Source: an uncultured bacterium (GTDB lineage Bacteria > Bacteroidota > Bacteroidia > Bacteroidales > Bacteroidaceae). From it: a stretch of DNA of 64,000 nt. Where the stretch lies: positions 62,001 to 126,000 of the forward strand of contig CAJMQU010000005.1 in NCBI GenBank assembly GCA_905215555.1. Direction: 5' to 3'. Shown piece after piece: positions 1-8,970 of the stretch. The notes under the pieces were generated by a model, which saw nothing but the letters and a program-made list of their open reading frames with translations, did no database searches and was not told the DNA's origin. Numbering within the stretch: the first letter of the stretch is position 1; each line of letters begins with the position of its first letter. The translations under genes and the position numbers were made by a program.

Positions 1-375
1 CAGGCTTTCCACGAAGTAATCCGCGCCTGTGGCGAGCAAAGAATGAATATGGAAGGCGCCTGGCTTGGTGAAGACATGATAGCTGCCTATACACGGATGC
101 ACGAACAGAATTTTGCCGCCAGTGTAGAAGTATGGGAAAGTGAACGCTTGGTAGGAGGGCTATACGGAGTAACTTTAGGAAGATGCTTCTTCGGCGAAAG
201 CATGTTCTCACTGGTTCCCAACGCATCCAAATTAGCCCTTATTTACCTGGCGCAAATCTTCCGCGAAAATGGAGGCGAACTGATAGATTGCCAGTTTGAG
301 ACGCCACATCTGAAATCAATGGGCGGAAGATATATCAGCTATGAAGAGTATATGGAATACTTGCGGAAGGATTAA
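1..375 (+). CDS. aat: Leucyl/phenylalanyl-tRNA--protein transferase, C-terminal part
   Basis: The reading frame is open from the first base of the window, so the gene's beginning lies outside. Aat moves Leu or Phe from tRNA onto the N-terminal Lys or Arg of proteins and so marks them for ClpAP degradation in the cytoplasm. The visible 124 residues carry the family's C-terminal core, including LVGGLYGVTLG, FFGESMFS and the DCQFETPHLKSMGG block that shapes the aminoacyl pocket. It ends four bases into the convergent yaaA gene. The family match is clear; only the N-terminal part is missing. Confidence 0.93.
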   Translation, partial: QAFHEVIRACGEQRMNMEGAWLGEDMIAAYTRMHEQNFAASVEVWESERLVGGLYGVTLGRCFFGESMFSLVPNASKLALIYLAQIFRENGGELIDCQFETPHLKSMGGRYISYEEYMEYLRKD

Positions 376-1136
376 ACCAGCGTAAACTGCAAATGGTCAT
401 CCGTACTCCGGCTCTCATCGAAAGCAAACCCTTCCCACGTAAAAGCTCTCAACTCTTCGGGACGCTCTATGCGGTTCCTGATGATGAAACGCGTCATTTC
501 ACCACGACACATCTTGGCATAGATCACAATCGTCTTTAACTGTCCGCCTTTCCGGACTTGAAAGTCGGGTGTGATGACACGAACTTCTTTCTCCACCCGC
601 TTCCAGTCGAACAGATCTTTCATCTCACCACTGGCAAGATTCACAAGTGTACCGCCCTGTTGTTTGATGTCAGCTATAAACCGCTCCGTCAGTAATGGTT
701 TCCAATAATCAAACATCGTTACTCCTCCCCTCTCCGGCAGGCGTACATCCCCTTCCAGCCGGTAAGGCTTTATCCCATCCAGCGGACGAAGCAGACCATA
801 GAGGAAAGAGGTGATGCGCAGATGATTTTGAGCATAATGGAAGTCATCCGCAGAAAAGTCTTTCGGCAATATGCGTTTAAAAACGGCACCGGTATACGCG
901 CAAACAGCAGGCATCGGCCGATTAGCCTCCGAAAAGAAATCCTGATAACGCAAGTAGTTCTCAGCGGCAATCTTAGAGTTCACCCGCAGCAAACGCTCCA
1001 GCTCTGCGGCAGAGAATTGCCCCATATCCAATGCATTCTGCACTGCTTCCGCCTGAAAATGAGGAACTGTCATTTCAGGCACTTTCACAGTTGTACGTGC
1101 TGCCATCGTTTTGGCACAAGAGATGAATATCAACAT
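372..1136 (-). CDS. yaaA: YaaA family peroxide stress protein (DUF328)
   Basis: A protein of 254 residues opening with MLIFISCAKTMA, the signature start of YaaA (usual form MLILISPAKTL), with the family blocks YTGAVFKRI, SFLYGLLRPLDGIKPYRLE and LASGEMKDLF. In E. coli YaaA lowers intracellular free iron during peroxide stress and has a DNA-binding fold; cytoplasmic. The family Pro after IS is Cys here. A TATCTTTG promoter element lies on the minus strand about 30 bases upstream. The 3' end overlaps the aat stop by four bases. Confidence 0.9.
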   Translation of the reverse strand: MLIFISCAKTMAARTTVKVPEMTVPHFQAEAVQNALDMGQFSAAELERLLRVNSKIAAENYLRYQDFFSEANRPMPAVCAYTGAVFKRILPKDFSADDFHYAQNHLRITSFLYGLLRPLDGIKPYRLEGDVRLPERGGVTMFDYWKPLLTERFIADIKQQGGTLVNLASGEMKDLFDWKRVEKEVRVITPDFQVRKGGQLKTIVIYAKMCRGEMTRFIIRNRIERPEELRAFTWEGFAFDESRSTDDHLQFTLV

Positions 1137-1164
1137 ACCACGTCATTTTAAAGTTTTCGGGAAA

Positions 1165-1172
1165 CAAAGATA
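1165..1172 (-). promoter_or_regulatory. Bacteroides -7 element for yaaA
   Basis: The minus strand reads TATCTTTG, matching the Bacteroides -7 consensus TAnnTTTG, 29 bases before the yaaA start codon. I do not see a convincing -33 TTTG at the usual distance. Confidence 0.5.
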
Positions 1173-1349
1173 AGTATAAATAGGTAATTTCTGATATCCA
1201 CCGCCATTTCGGAAAGTTTTTCTATAGAATTTACCTCCGTTTCAAGAGTTTTTCATACCTTTACAGCTTGTTGGAGAGTATGGACTTTTTCGAACGAAAA
1301 GAAATCTATTCCAACCTTGAGACAAGAAAAAGAAAAAACAATATATAAA

Positions 1350-3065
1350 ATGACCCACAAATGGAATTATCAACCCATTACACCCGAACAGGCAGAGACA
1401 AGCCAAAAACTGGCCCAGGAATTAGGGATTAGCCCGATTCTTGGCGGATTATTGGTGAAGCGGGGAATAACGAAGGCACAGGATGCCAAGAAGTTTTTCC
1501 GCCCGCAATTGCCCGACCTGCACGACCCATTTCTGATGAAAGACATGGACTTGGCCGTGGAGCGCCTTAATAAGGCAATGGGAAAGAAAGAGCGTATTCT
1601 GATTTACGGAGATTATGATGTAGATGGCACTACCGCGGTATCCCTGGTCTACAAGTTCATTCAACAGTTCTATTCGAACATTGACTACTACATTCCCGAC
1701 CGCTACAATGAAGGTTACGGGGTGTCTACCAAAGGAGTAGACTATGCCGCTGAAAGTGGTGTAGGGCTGATTATCGTATTGGACTGCGGCATCAAAGCCG
1801 TAGAGGAAATAACGTATGCCAAAGAAAAAGGTATCGATTTCATCATCTGCGACCATCATGTACCCGACGATGTACTGCCGCCTGCCGCTGCCATACTGAA
1901 TGCCAAACGTCTGGACAATACATATCCTTACGAGCACCTTTCCGGTTGCGGCGTAGGATTCAAGTTTATGCAGGCATTCGCCATCAGTAACGGCATCGAA
2001 TTCCACCACCTTATCCCGCTGCTCGATCTGGTTGCCGTGAGCATTGCTTCAGACATCGTTCCCATCATGGGCGAGAACCGGATACTTGCTTTCCACGGTT
2101 TGAAACAGTTGAACAGTAACCCCAGTGTAGGTCTGAAAGCTATTATTGACGTATGCGGACTCACAGAGAAAGATATTACCGTCAGCGATATCGTGTTCAA
2201 GATAGGGCCGCGTATCAACGCCTCCGGCCGCATCCAGAACGGAAAAGAAGCCGTTGACTTACTGACTGAGAAGGATTTTTCCGTAGCCTTGGAAAAGGCC
2301 AACCAAATCAACCAGTACAACGAAACCCGTAAGGACCTTGACAAGAGCATGACCGAAGAGGCCAATAAAATTGTGGCTGAACTGGACGGACTTGCCGACC
2401 GCCGTTCTATCGTGTTATACAATGAAGACTGGCATAAGGGAGTTATCGGTATCGTCGCTTCCCGTCTGACGGAGATTTACTACCGTCCCGCCGTAGTACT
2501 GACACGCACGGACGATATGGCAACCGGCTCTGCCCGTTCCGTATCCGGTTTCGATGTGTACAAAGCAATTGAGTATTGCCGCGACCTGTTGGAAAACTTT
2601 GGCGGACACACATACGCCGCCGGACTGTCCATGAAAGTGGAAAACGTCAATGCCTTTACCGAACGTTTTGAAGAGTTCGTTTCACAGAACATTCTTCCCG
2701 AACAGACCAGTGCCCTCATCGATATCGATGCGGAAGTGGACTTCAGGGACATCACCCCGAAGTTCTTCAACGATCTGAAGAAATTCAACCCTTACGGCCC
2801 GGACAATCCGAAACCGGTATTCTGCACGCACAATGTGTATGATTACGGCACGAGCAAGGTAGTGGGACGCGATCAGGAACACATCAAACTGGAACTGGTG
2901 GACAATAAATCCAATAATGTAATGAACGGCATTGCCTTCGGACAGAGTTCACACGTACGTTTCATCAAAACCAAACGCTCGTTTGACATCTGCTACACCA
3001 TCGAAGAAAATACCCATAAACGCGGGGAGGTTCAATTGCAGATAGAGGATATTAAACCCAACTAG
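1350..3065 (+). CDS. recJ: Single-stranded-DNA-specific exonuclease RecJ
   Basis: A 5'-3' single-strand exonuclease acting in recombination and mismatch and base-excision repair. With the ATG at 1350 it has 571 residues; an upstream TTG at 1317 would add 11 lysine-rich residues and is less likely. The DHH phosphoesterase motifs are present: GDYDVDG with the metal-binding Asp near residue 88, LDCGIKAVEE, and CDHHVPD with DHH at about 168-170. The DHHA1 part contains GSARSVSGFDVYKAI and FGGHTYAAGLSM. An OB-fold tail follows. recQ, another recombination gene, lies 83 bases downstream and is probably read together with it. Confidence 0.95.
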   Translation: MTHKWNYQPITPEQAETSQKLAQELGISPILGGLLVKRGITKAQDAKKFFRPQLPDLHDPFLMKDMDLAVERLNKAMGKKERILIYGDYDVDGTTAVSLVYKFIQQFYSNIDYYIPDRYNEGYGVSTKGVDYAAESGVGLIIVLDCGIKAVEEITYAKEKGIDFIICDHHVPDDVLPPAAAILNAKRLDNTYPYEHLSGCGVGFKFMQAFAISNGIEFHHLIPLLDLVAVSIASDIVPIMGENRILAFHGLKQLNSNPSVGLKAIIDVCGLTEKDITVSDIVFKIGPRINASGRIQNGKEAVDLLTEKDFSVALEKANQINQYNETRKDLDKSMTEEANKIVAELDGLADRRSIVLYNEDWHKGVIGIVASRLTEIYYRPAVVLTRTDDMATGSARSVSGFDVYKAIEYCRDLLENFGGHTYAAGLSMKVENVNAFTERFEEFVSQNILPEQTSALIDIDAEVDFRDITPKFFNDLKKFNPYGPDNPKPVFCTHNVYDYGTSKVVGRDQEHIKLELVDNKSNNVMNGIAFGQSSHVRFIKTKRSFDICYTIEENTHKRGEVQLQIEDIKPN

Positions 3066-3147
3066 ATGAAGAATGAGGAATGAAGAATTACCATGCGGCA
3101 CAATTACGCAGCTAATTCTTCATTCTTCATTCTTCATTCTTCATTTC
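3065..3147. repeat. Inverted repeat with 4x ATTCTTC tandem repeat between recJ and recQ
   Basis: The left arm (3065-3090) is a run of GAATGA/GAAGAAT units; the right arm (from 3113) contains four exact copies of the heptamer ATTCTTC (3115-3142) and is complementary to the left arm, so the RNA can fold into a hairpin. The heptamer array ends six bases before the recQ ATG and occupies the place of a ribosome-binding site. Confidence 0.8.
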
Positions 3148-3148
3148 T

Positions 3149-5059
3149 ATGTACAAGGAAATCTTAAAACAATATTGGGGATATGATAACTTCCGTGGTA
3201 TACAGGAAGATATTATCAACAGCATTGGTGAGGGTAAGGACACATTGGGGCTGATGCCTACGGGGGGCGGAAAATCCATCACATTTCAAGTACCTGCACT
3301 CGCCAAAGAAGGACTTTGTCTGGTTATCACTCCTTTGATTTCCCTGATGAAAGACCAGGTACAGAACCTAAGAAAACGAGGTATAAAAGCACTTTCCATC
3401 TATTCCGGAATGTCCCGGCAGGAAATTGTCACCACTCTGGAAAACTGCATCTTCGGCAACTATAAATTCCTGTATATATCCCCCGAACGGCTGAATACTG
3501 AAATCTTCCGTACCAAATTGCGGAAAATGAATATCAGTATGATCACCGTAGATGAAAGTCACTGTATCTCGCAATGGGGATATGACTTCCGCCCTGCCTA
3601 TCTGAAAATTGCGGAAATACGCGATTTGTTGCCCGGCGTCCCTGTGCTGGCTCTCACCGCCACTGCTACACCGGAAGTAGTGAAAGACATCCAGAAACGC
3701 CTGTGTTTCAAAAAGGAGAATGTTTTCCATATGAGTTTCGAGCGCAAGAATCTTGCTTATATAGTCCGCAAGACGGAAAACAAAACCGGAGAATTGCTGC
3801 ATATCCTGCGCCGTATGCCTGGCAGTGCCATCGTCTATGTACGCAACCGCCGCCGGACCAAAGAAATCACCGAACTCTTAATCCATGAAGACATCACCGC
3901 CGACTTTTACCATGCCGGTCTGGATGATGCCACCAAAGACGTACGTCAGCACCGCTGGCAAACGGGTGAAAGCCGGGTAATGGTTGCTACCAATGCGTTT
4001 GGCATGGGAATTGATAAACCGGATGTGCGTATCGTTGTCCACCTCGACCTGCCCGACTCCATCGAAGCCTACTTTCAAGAAGCAGGGCGTGCCGGACGTG
4101 ACGGTAATAAGGCATACGCCGTTATCCTGTATGCAAAATCAGATAAGATTACTCTCCATAAACGTATTCCGGATACTTTCCCGGAAAAAGACTACATCAA
4201 GCAGGTATATGAGCATCTGCAATACTATTATCAGATGGCTATGGGAGATGGTCTGGGATGTGTCAGAGAATTCAACCTGGAAGATTTCTGCCGGAAGTTC
4301 AAGTACTTCCCCGTGCCTGCCGACAGTGCACTGAAGATTCTGACACAAGCTGGATATCTGGAATATACTGATGAACAAGATAATGCCTCCCGACTCTACT
4401 TCACCGTCCGCCGTGACGAACTGTATAAATTGCGGGAATTAGGAGAAGATATGGATAAACTTATCCAAGTTGTATTGCGTTCCTACACCGGCGTATTTAC
4501 CGACTACATCTTTATCAATGAAGCTACGCTTGCTACACGCAGCGGGCTGACCCGGCAACGGGTATATGATATGCTGATACGCTTATCTAAAATGCACATC
4601 ATCCACTATATTCCTCATAAAAAGACACCCTATATTATATATACGCGGGAGCGCATAGACATTCAGCAACTGCAAATATCACGCATGGTATACGAAGACC
4701 GCAAAGAGCGGTACGAAACCCGAATCGGAGCAATGGTGGATTATGTGACAACCGACACGGTTTGCCGCAGCCGTATGCTATTACGATATTTCGGCGAGAA
4801 AAATGAACATAATTGCGGAATATGCGATGTCTGCCTCAGTCACCGGGCAGAAGAAGTGCCACAAGCAATATCCATAGAAGAGTTATGCAATAAAGTACTT
4901 CAAATCCTTGCGGAGCAGTCAGCCACTCCGGCAGAGCTTGCCGAACTAATAACGGTGGATAAAGGACTTCTGACTGAAGCTATTCACCAATTGTTGGAAG
5001 AGGAAAAGATCTGTTCTATAAATGGAATACTTCAAACGGAAAGAAAAGAGAGAAAATGA
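3149..5059 (+). CDS. recQ: ATP-dependent DNA helicase RecQ
   Basis: A 3'-5' superfamily 2 DNA helicase for recombinational repair and replication restart, 636 residues. Visible motifs are Walker A MPTGGGKS (residues 36-43), ITPLISLMKDQV, DESH at about 135 followed by CISQWGYDFRPAY (the RecQ aromatic loop), LTATATPEV, TNAFGMGIDKPDVR, and QEAGRAGRDG (motif VI). The RQC zinc ligands include CGICDVC. After the RQC region the tail is a short winged-helix-like segment; I see no clear HRDC domain. The start codon sits directly behind a heptamer tandem repeat. Confidence 0.95.
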   Translation: MYKEILKQYWGYDNFRGIQEDIINSIGEGKDTLGLMPTGGGKSITFQVPALAKEGLCLVITPLISLMKDQVQNLRKRGIKALSIYSGMSRQEIVTTLENCIFGNYKFLYISPERLNTEIFRTKLRKMNISMITVDESHCISQWGYDFRPAYLKIAEIRDLLPGVPVLALTATATPEVVKDIQKRLCFKKENVFHMSFERKNLAYIVRKTENKTGELLHILRRMPGSAIVYVRNRRRTKEITELLIHEDITADFYHAGLDDATKDVRQHRWQTGESRVMVATNAFGMGIDKPDVRIVVHLDLPDSIEAYFQEAGRAGRDGNKAYAVILYAKSDKITLHKRIPDTFPEKDYIKQVYEHLQYYYQMAMGDGLGCVREFNLEDFCRKFKYFPVPADSALKILTQAGYLEYTDEQDNASRLYFTVRRDELYKLRELGEDMDKLIQVVLRSYTGVFTDYIFINEATLATRSGLTRQRVYDMLIRLSKMHIIHYIPHKKTPYIIYTRERIDIQQLQISRMVYEDRKERYETRIGAMVDYVTTDTVCRSRMLLRYFGEKNEHNCGICDVCLSHRAEEVPQAISIEELCNKVLQILAEQSATPAELAELITVDKGLLTEAIHQLLEEEKICSINGILQTERKERK

Positions 5060-5117
5060 CAAGCTACGGTTAACATGCCGAAAGGCACTTGTCACCCGTA
5101 GCTTGTAGCCCGTAACT
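5057..5117. repeat. Dispersed inverted repeat after recQ, copy A
   Basis: The arms ACAAGCTACGG (5059-5069) and CCGTAGCTTGT (5096-5106) are perfectly complementary, and the element continues to GCCCGTAACT at 5117. The start TGACAAGCTAC and the end CTTGTAGCCCGTAACT both recur after the DAHP synthase gene (44430-44500), and the start recurs at 29350-29360. It lies between convergent recQ and the M48 gene and may act as a bidirectional terminator. Confidence 0.7.
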
Positions 5118-5121
5118 AAAT

Positions 5122-5919
5122 TTATTCCGCTGCCGGCTTCTCGATACCCTCGCTGGTTGCACGTTCTTCCATGCGTTTGATACGAGCATCCAAATCCGGG
5201 TGAGTAGAGAACAACTGATTCAGTTTGCTACTCTTCTGTGCACCGGCTTCTTCCTGCAATTTCTTCAACTTCTGGAAAGACAACGCCATTGCCCAAGGAT
5301 TCTTACCATGACTTTTCAGGAATTCATAACCATAATCATCAGCACTGCGTTCCTGCTTCTGTGAGTAGGTGGAATTCACCAAAGCCTCGCCCAAATCACC
5401 CAACTGAGAATCTGTCAATTTAGCAGCCGTGCCGCCTTGCGAAGAAATACCGTCTTTCAGGGCAGAAGTCAGCAATGCTGTGCGAAAACCATTTTTAGAG
5501 TCTTTGTGAGCCACGTGACCCACTTCATGACCGATCACACCCAGCAATTCATCGTCACTCATAATGTCCATCAAAGAAGAAAAGATACGCACACTACCGT
5601 CCGCACACGCAAAGGCATTGACGTCTATCACATAGTAAACCTTAAAATTCAAGGGAATTCCTTCTACATCCGTCAAGCCTTCAGTCAGCTTTTTCAAGCG
5701 GATAGTGTACTCATTGTCATCAGCGCACACCTGGTTGTGAGTATCCATCCAGTCGATGTATTCTTTCACATACTCTGTCATTTGAGCATCTGTCAAAGTC
5801 ACTGCCTTAACCGCTTTTACTGCACCTTTCAGTGCTTTCACATTAAATTGAGCCATTGCAGGCATTGTCACAGCCATGCATACGAGAAGGAGGGCCCACT
5901 TCATAAGAGTCTTTTTCAT
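5122..5919 (-). CDS. M48 family metalloprotease, secreted
   Basis: A zinc endopeptidase of 265 residues from the ATG at 5919, which begins a clear signal peptide (MKKTLMKWALLLVCMAV... ending AMAQ); an upstream frame extension would bury the signal and is rejected. The active site is HEVGH at residues 131-135 followed by VAHKDS, and the distal ligand region is RSADDYGYEFL. DAFACADGS-like and RIFSSLMDIMSDDEL blocks are typical of M48/LoiP-YggG-type proteases. It probably acts in the periplasm on damaged or misassembled envelope proteins. No partner is encoded nearby. Confidence 0.88.
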   Translation of the reverse strand: MKKTLMKWALLLVCMAVTMPAMAQFNVKALKGAVKAVKAVTLTDAQMTEYVKEYIDWMDTHNQVCADDNEYTIRLKKLTEGLTDVEGIPLNFKVYYVIDVNAFACADGSVRIFSSLMDIMSDDELLGVIGHEVGHVAHKDSKNGFRTALLTSALKDGISSQGGTAAKLTDSQLGDLGEALVNSTYSQKQERSADDYGYEFLKSHGKNPWAMALSFQKLKKLQEEAGAQKSSKLNQLFSTHPDLDARIKRMEERATSEGIEKPAAE

Positions 5920-6035
5920 TCTTGTGTTTTTTAGAAGATGATTATTTTTATTTTGATAAATGTGGCGCAAAAGAACAAATTTTAAATGATATCACCATCA
6001 TATTAGAAGATGTTTTTCTCTTTTTCGGCAGACTT

Positions 6036-6069
6036 CTTGGTATGAAAACAAGATTTTTGCGTAAGTTTG
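6036..6069 (+). promoter_or_regulatory. Probable Bacteroides promoter for the TPR-DUF6377 pair
   Basis: TAAGTTTG at 6062-6069 matches the -7 consensus TAnnTTTG; CTTG at 6036-6039 is a weak -33 match, 22 bases upstream. The start codon of the next gene follows at 6108. Confidence 0.45.
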
Positions 6070-6107
6070 CAAAAGAATAGAAACAAAATACCAAAGACAT
6101 ACATATT

Positions 6108-7067
6108 ATGGGATTCTTTAAATCTTTCTTCTCCGGGAAACAAGAAAAGCCGGAAACTGAAAAACAGAAAAACGATCAGAAGAACTTTGAAATATTCAAG
6201 TATGACGGCATGCGTGCACAACGTATGGGACGTCTGGACTATGCCATCAAATGCTTCACCGAAGCCTTGGCCATTCAGGATGATTTTGAAACCATGAGTT
6301 ATCTGAGCCAGGTTTATGTCCAGACCAACGCCCTCAGCGAAGCGCACGAACTACTGGAACGCATGGCGAAACTGGAACCGGAACATACTTCCACTTTCCT
6401 CACCCTTGCCAATGTATGCTACCTGCAAGAAGATTATCAGGCCATGGCCGAATCTGCACAGAAAGCCATTGAAATAGAAGAAGGTAATGCTATGGCGCAC
6501 TACCTTCTGGGAAGAGCCAAACAGGGAATGGATGATGGCATTATGAGCATCGCCCATCTGACCAAAGCCATCGTGCTGAAAGACGATTTCACCGAAGCCC
6601 GCCTCTTGCGCGCCGAAGCATTAACCAAGATGAAGCAATACAACGAAGCCATGGAGGACATTGACGCCATACTGGCGCAAGATGCAGATGACGAAAGCGC
6701 CCTCTTGCTACGCGGCAAAATCAAAGAAGCCACCGGCGACGCCGGAGCAGCAGAAGCCGATTATTGCCACGTGACCGAGCTGAACCCTTTCAACGAGCAA
6801 GGTTTCCTCTATCTGGGACAACTCTATATTGAGCAGAAGAAGCTTCCGGAAGCCATCGCCCTCTTCGATGAAGCCATTGAACTGAACCCTAATTTTGCAC
6901 AGGCTTATCATGAACGTGGACGTGCCAAGTTGTTGAACGGTGACAAAGACGGCTCCGTAGAAGATATGAAGAAAGGACTGGAACTCAATCCGAAAGAAGT
7001 ACAAGGCTTCAACGGGCAATATGGTAATCAGACAAATGAAAGACAACCGAACGTATTAGGACTGTAG
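6108..7067 (+). CDS. Tetratricopeptide repeat protein
   Basis: A 319-residue protein without a signal peptide, so probably cytoplasmic. After a short charged N-terminus come about seven to eight TPR units, for example RLDYAIKCFTEALAIQDD, AEALTKMKQYNEAMEDIDAI and KLPEAIALFDEAIELNPN with FAQAYHERGRAKLLNGD. TPR arrays hold protein complexes together; the partner is unknown. It ends six bases before the membrane-bound DUF6377-type regulator, so the two are very likely co-transcribed and may work together. No enzymatic motif is visible. Confidence 0.85.
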   Translation: MGFFKSFFSGKQEKPETEKQKNDQKNFEIFKYDGMRAQRMGRLDYAIKCFTEALAIQDDFETMSYLSQVYVQTNALSEAHELLERMAKLEPEHTSTFLTLANVCYLQEDYQAMAESAQKAIEIEEGNAMAHYLLGRAKQGMDDGIMSIAHLTKAIVLKDDFTEARLLRAEALTKMKQYNEAMEDIDAILAQDADDESALLLRGKIKEATGDAGAAEADYCHVTELNPFNEQGFLYLGQLYIEQKKLPEAIALFDEAIELNPNFAQAYHERGRAKLLNGDKDGSVEDMKKGLELNPKEVQGFNGQYGNQTNERQPNVLGL

Positions 7068-7073
7068 TGCCCT

Positions 7074-8789
7074 ATGAAAAGCGTCCTCTCCATACTCACA
7101 TTTTGTTTTCTTTTTCCAGCATTGGCAACTGCCGACAGTTTCGAACGCAGTTTTAAAGAAAACAAAAAACTTCTTTACTCCCTGGACAGCCTGTTAGCCC
7201 ACCAGGATGTCTTTGTGAAAGTAAAAGAGGAACGCATCATGCAGTTGAAGAAGCAGTATAGCCAGGTAAAAGATGTAAAGGAACTCTATGCCATGAATCG
7301 GATGATTTATTTAGAGTACCGGGTATATGATGCAGATTCGGCCTTGCACTACATCAATAAAAACATACGGCTGGCACAGCAGACCAACAACCGGACTTGG
7401 GAAGTAGTATCTCTGCTCGAACAGTCTTTCGTCCTCACATCTTCCGGACTTCTGACCGAAGCCCTGAAAGCAGTGAGCGATATCCGTTCGGAAGAGTTGC
7501 CCCGGAACCTCCGTTCTGAGTATTTTGGCCGTTTGTGTACGCTCTATTCCCGTTTGAGAGACTACTCTGGTGAAAACTCTCATTTATCGGAGCACTATAA
7601 TAATCTTCAAAAGGTATATCGGGATTCAGTGCTCAATACCGCTACTCCCGATGAACTGCGTTACTGGAATTGCCGGGCATGGCTCTATCTGGGAACTCCC
7701 CAGATAGCCCCTGTCAAGCAAGCGCTGGAGGATAACAAGCGGACACTGCCCGATGACAGCCGGAAATACTCCATTGCCACATACAACCTGTCCGCCATCT
7801 ACCGGAGTGAAAAGAATGAAAGCAAATATCTGGAAAATCTGATTCTTTCCGCTATGGCAGATATCCGGTGTGTCAACGGAGATATTGGCTCATTGCAGGA
7901 AATAGCCGAATACCTGTTTAAGCACGGAAAAATAGACCGCGCATACAACTATATTGCCTATTGCTCCCAGAAAGCCATGTTTTTCCATAACCGGGTACGG
8001 ATAGTCAGAATGTCTCATCTGCAGAATCAAATCTATAAAGCCTATCAGGAACGTGACCGCATACAGCAAAAGCGCCTTCAGGCTTCCCTTATCGCCGTCA
8101 GTTTACTTTTCCTGGTTCTCATCGGTGCTTTCCTGTTCATCCGCAAACAAATGCGCCGACTGAAAGAAGCTAATATGAGACTGGATAACACCAATCAGAA
8201 ACTCTCGGTCAATATGGATGCCCTCTCCGCCGCCCATCAAAGCCTGGAAGAGGCCAACAACCAACTGAAAGAACTGAATACCCAATTAAAAGAGGTAAAT
8301 GCCCAATTACGGGAATCCAATTATGTTAAGGAGGAATATATAGGTTATGTATTCAATATCTGTTCCACCTATATCAGCAAGTTGGAAGAGTTCCGTAAAA
8401 ACATCAACCGGAAGCTCAAAGTAGGGCAGATAGAAAATGTCAAGGCCATGACTGATCCCTCAACAATGGCCTCCAATGAACTGAAAGAGTTCTATCAGCA
8501 TTTTGATACTATCTTTCTCCACCTCTACCCCAATTTCGTGGAAGACTTCAATGCCCTGCTTCTGCCCGAAGAACAGATTGAACTGAAAGATGGTGAACTG
8601 CTGAATACGGAACTGCGCATACACGCATTAATAAGATTAGGCATCACGGACAGTGTGAAAATAGCCGACTTCCTTCATTGCTCCGCACAAACCGTCTACA
8701 ACAACCGCCTGCGTACCCGGAATAAATCCATTATTCCGAAAGAAGACTTCATAAACGCCATCAAAAAGCTCGGAAAATACAAAGCATAA
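7074..8789 (+). CDS. Membrane-tethered transcriptional regulator, DUF6377-type
   Basis: A 571-residue protein with a signal peptide (residues 1-20), a helical TPR-like periplasmic part up to about 330, one membrane span (about 338-357, SLIAVSLLFLVLIGAFLFI), a coiled coil (about 360-425, repeated LKELN/LKEVN heptads), and a cytoplasmic C-terminal part. The segment LYPNFVEDFNALLLPEEQI is typical of DUF6377. The last 60 residues contain ELRIHALIRLGITDSVKIA and HCSAQTVYNNRLRTRNK, which read as a LuxR-like helix-turn-helix. This suggests a one-piece sensor that binds a signal outside and DNA inside. It lies directly upstream of susC, its likely target. Role inferred from architecture. Confidence 0.8.
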   Translation: MKSVLSILTFCFLFPALATADSFERSFKENKKLLYSLDSLLAHQDVFVKVKEERIMQLKKQYSQVKDVKELYAMNRMIYLEYRVYDADSALHYINKNIRLAQQTNNRTWEVVSLLEQSFVLTSSGLLTEALKAVSDIRSEELPRNLRSEYFGRLCTLYSRLRDYSGENSHLSEHYNNLQKVYRDSVLNTATPDELRYWNCRAWLYLGTPQIAPVKQALEDNKRTLPDDSRKYSIATYNLSAIYRSEKNESKYLENLILSAMADIRCVNGDIGSLQEIAEYLFKHGKIDRAYNYIAYCSQKAMFFHNRVRIVRMSHLQNQIYKAYQERDRIQQKRLQASLIAVSLLFLVLIGAFLFIRKQMRRLKEANMRLDNTNQKLSVNMDALSAAHQSLEEANNQLKELNTQLKEVNAQLRESNYVKEEYIGYVFNICSTYISKLEEFRKNINRKLKVGQIENVKAMTDPSTMASNELKEFYQHFDTIFLHLYPNFVEDFNALLLPEEQIELKDGELLNTELRIHALIRLGITDSVKIADFLHCSAQTVYNNRLRTRNKSIIPKEDFINAIKKLGKYKA

Positions 8790-8821
8790 CCTCTGTTCTT
8801 CACTCCCGCTTCCTACCGGAG

Positions 8822-8945
8822 AGTTTACTTCCAAGTTTTCCGACTCCCCAATATATAACTATTAATCAAACACTTAACTATTTTAACAGTTTACTTCGAC
8901 GGTTTACCTCACGAAGTGAATAGCCCCTTGTTGCATATATCTTTG
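8822..8945 (+). promoter_or_regulatory. susC promoter region with repeated AGTTTACTTC boxes
   Basis: A -7 element TATCTTTG lies at 8938-8945. Upstream, AGTTTACTTC occurs exactly at 8822-8831 and 8889-8898, with a near copy GGTTTACCTC at 8901-8910. The last two are 12 bases apart and sit where a DNA-bound activator could touch RNA polymerase. No good -33 TTTG is visible, which fits an activator-dependent promoter. Confidence 0.45.
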
Positions 8946-8970
8946 CCGAAGAGATTTAAAACAAGAACTT

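Noticed and set aside
3115..3142. Heptamer array as a CRISPR or other spacer array
   Set aside because: Units are seven bases, contiguous and without spacers.
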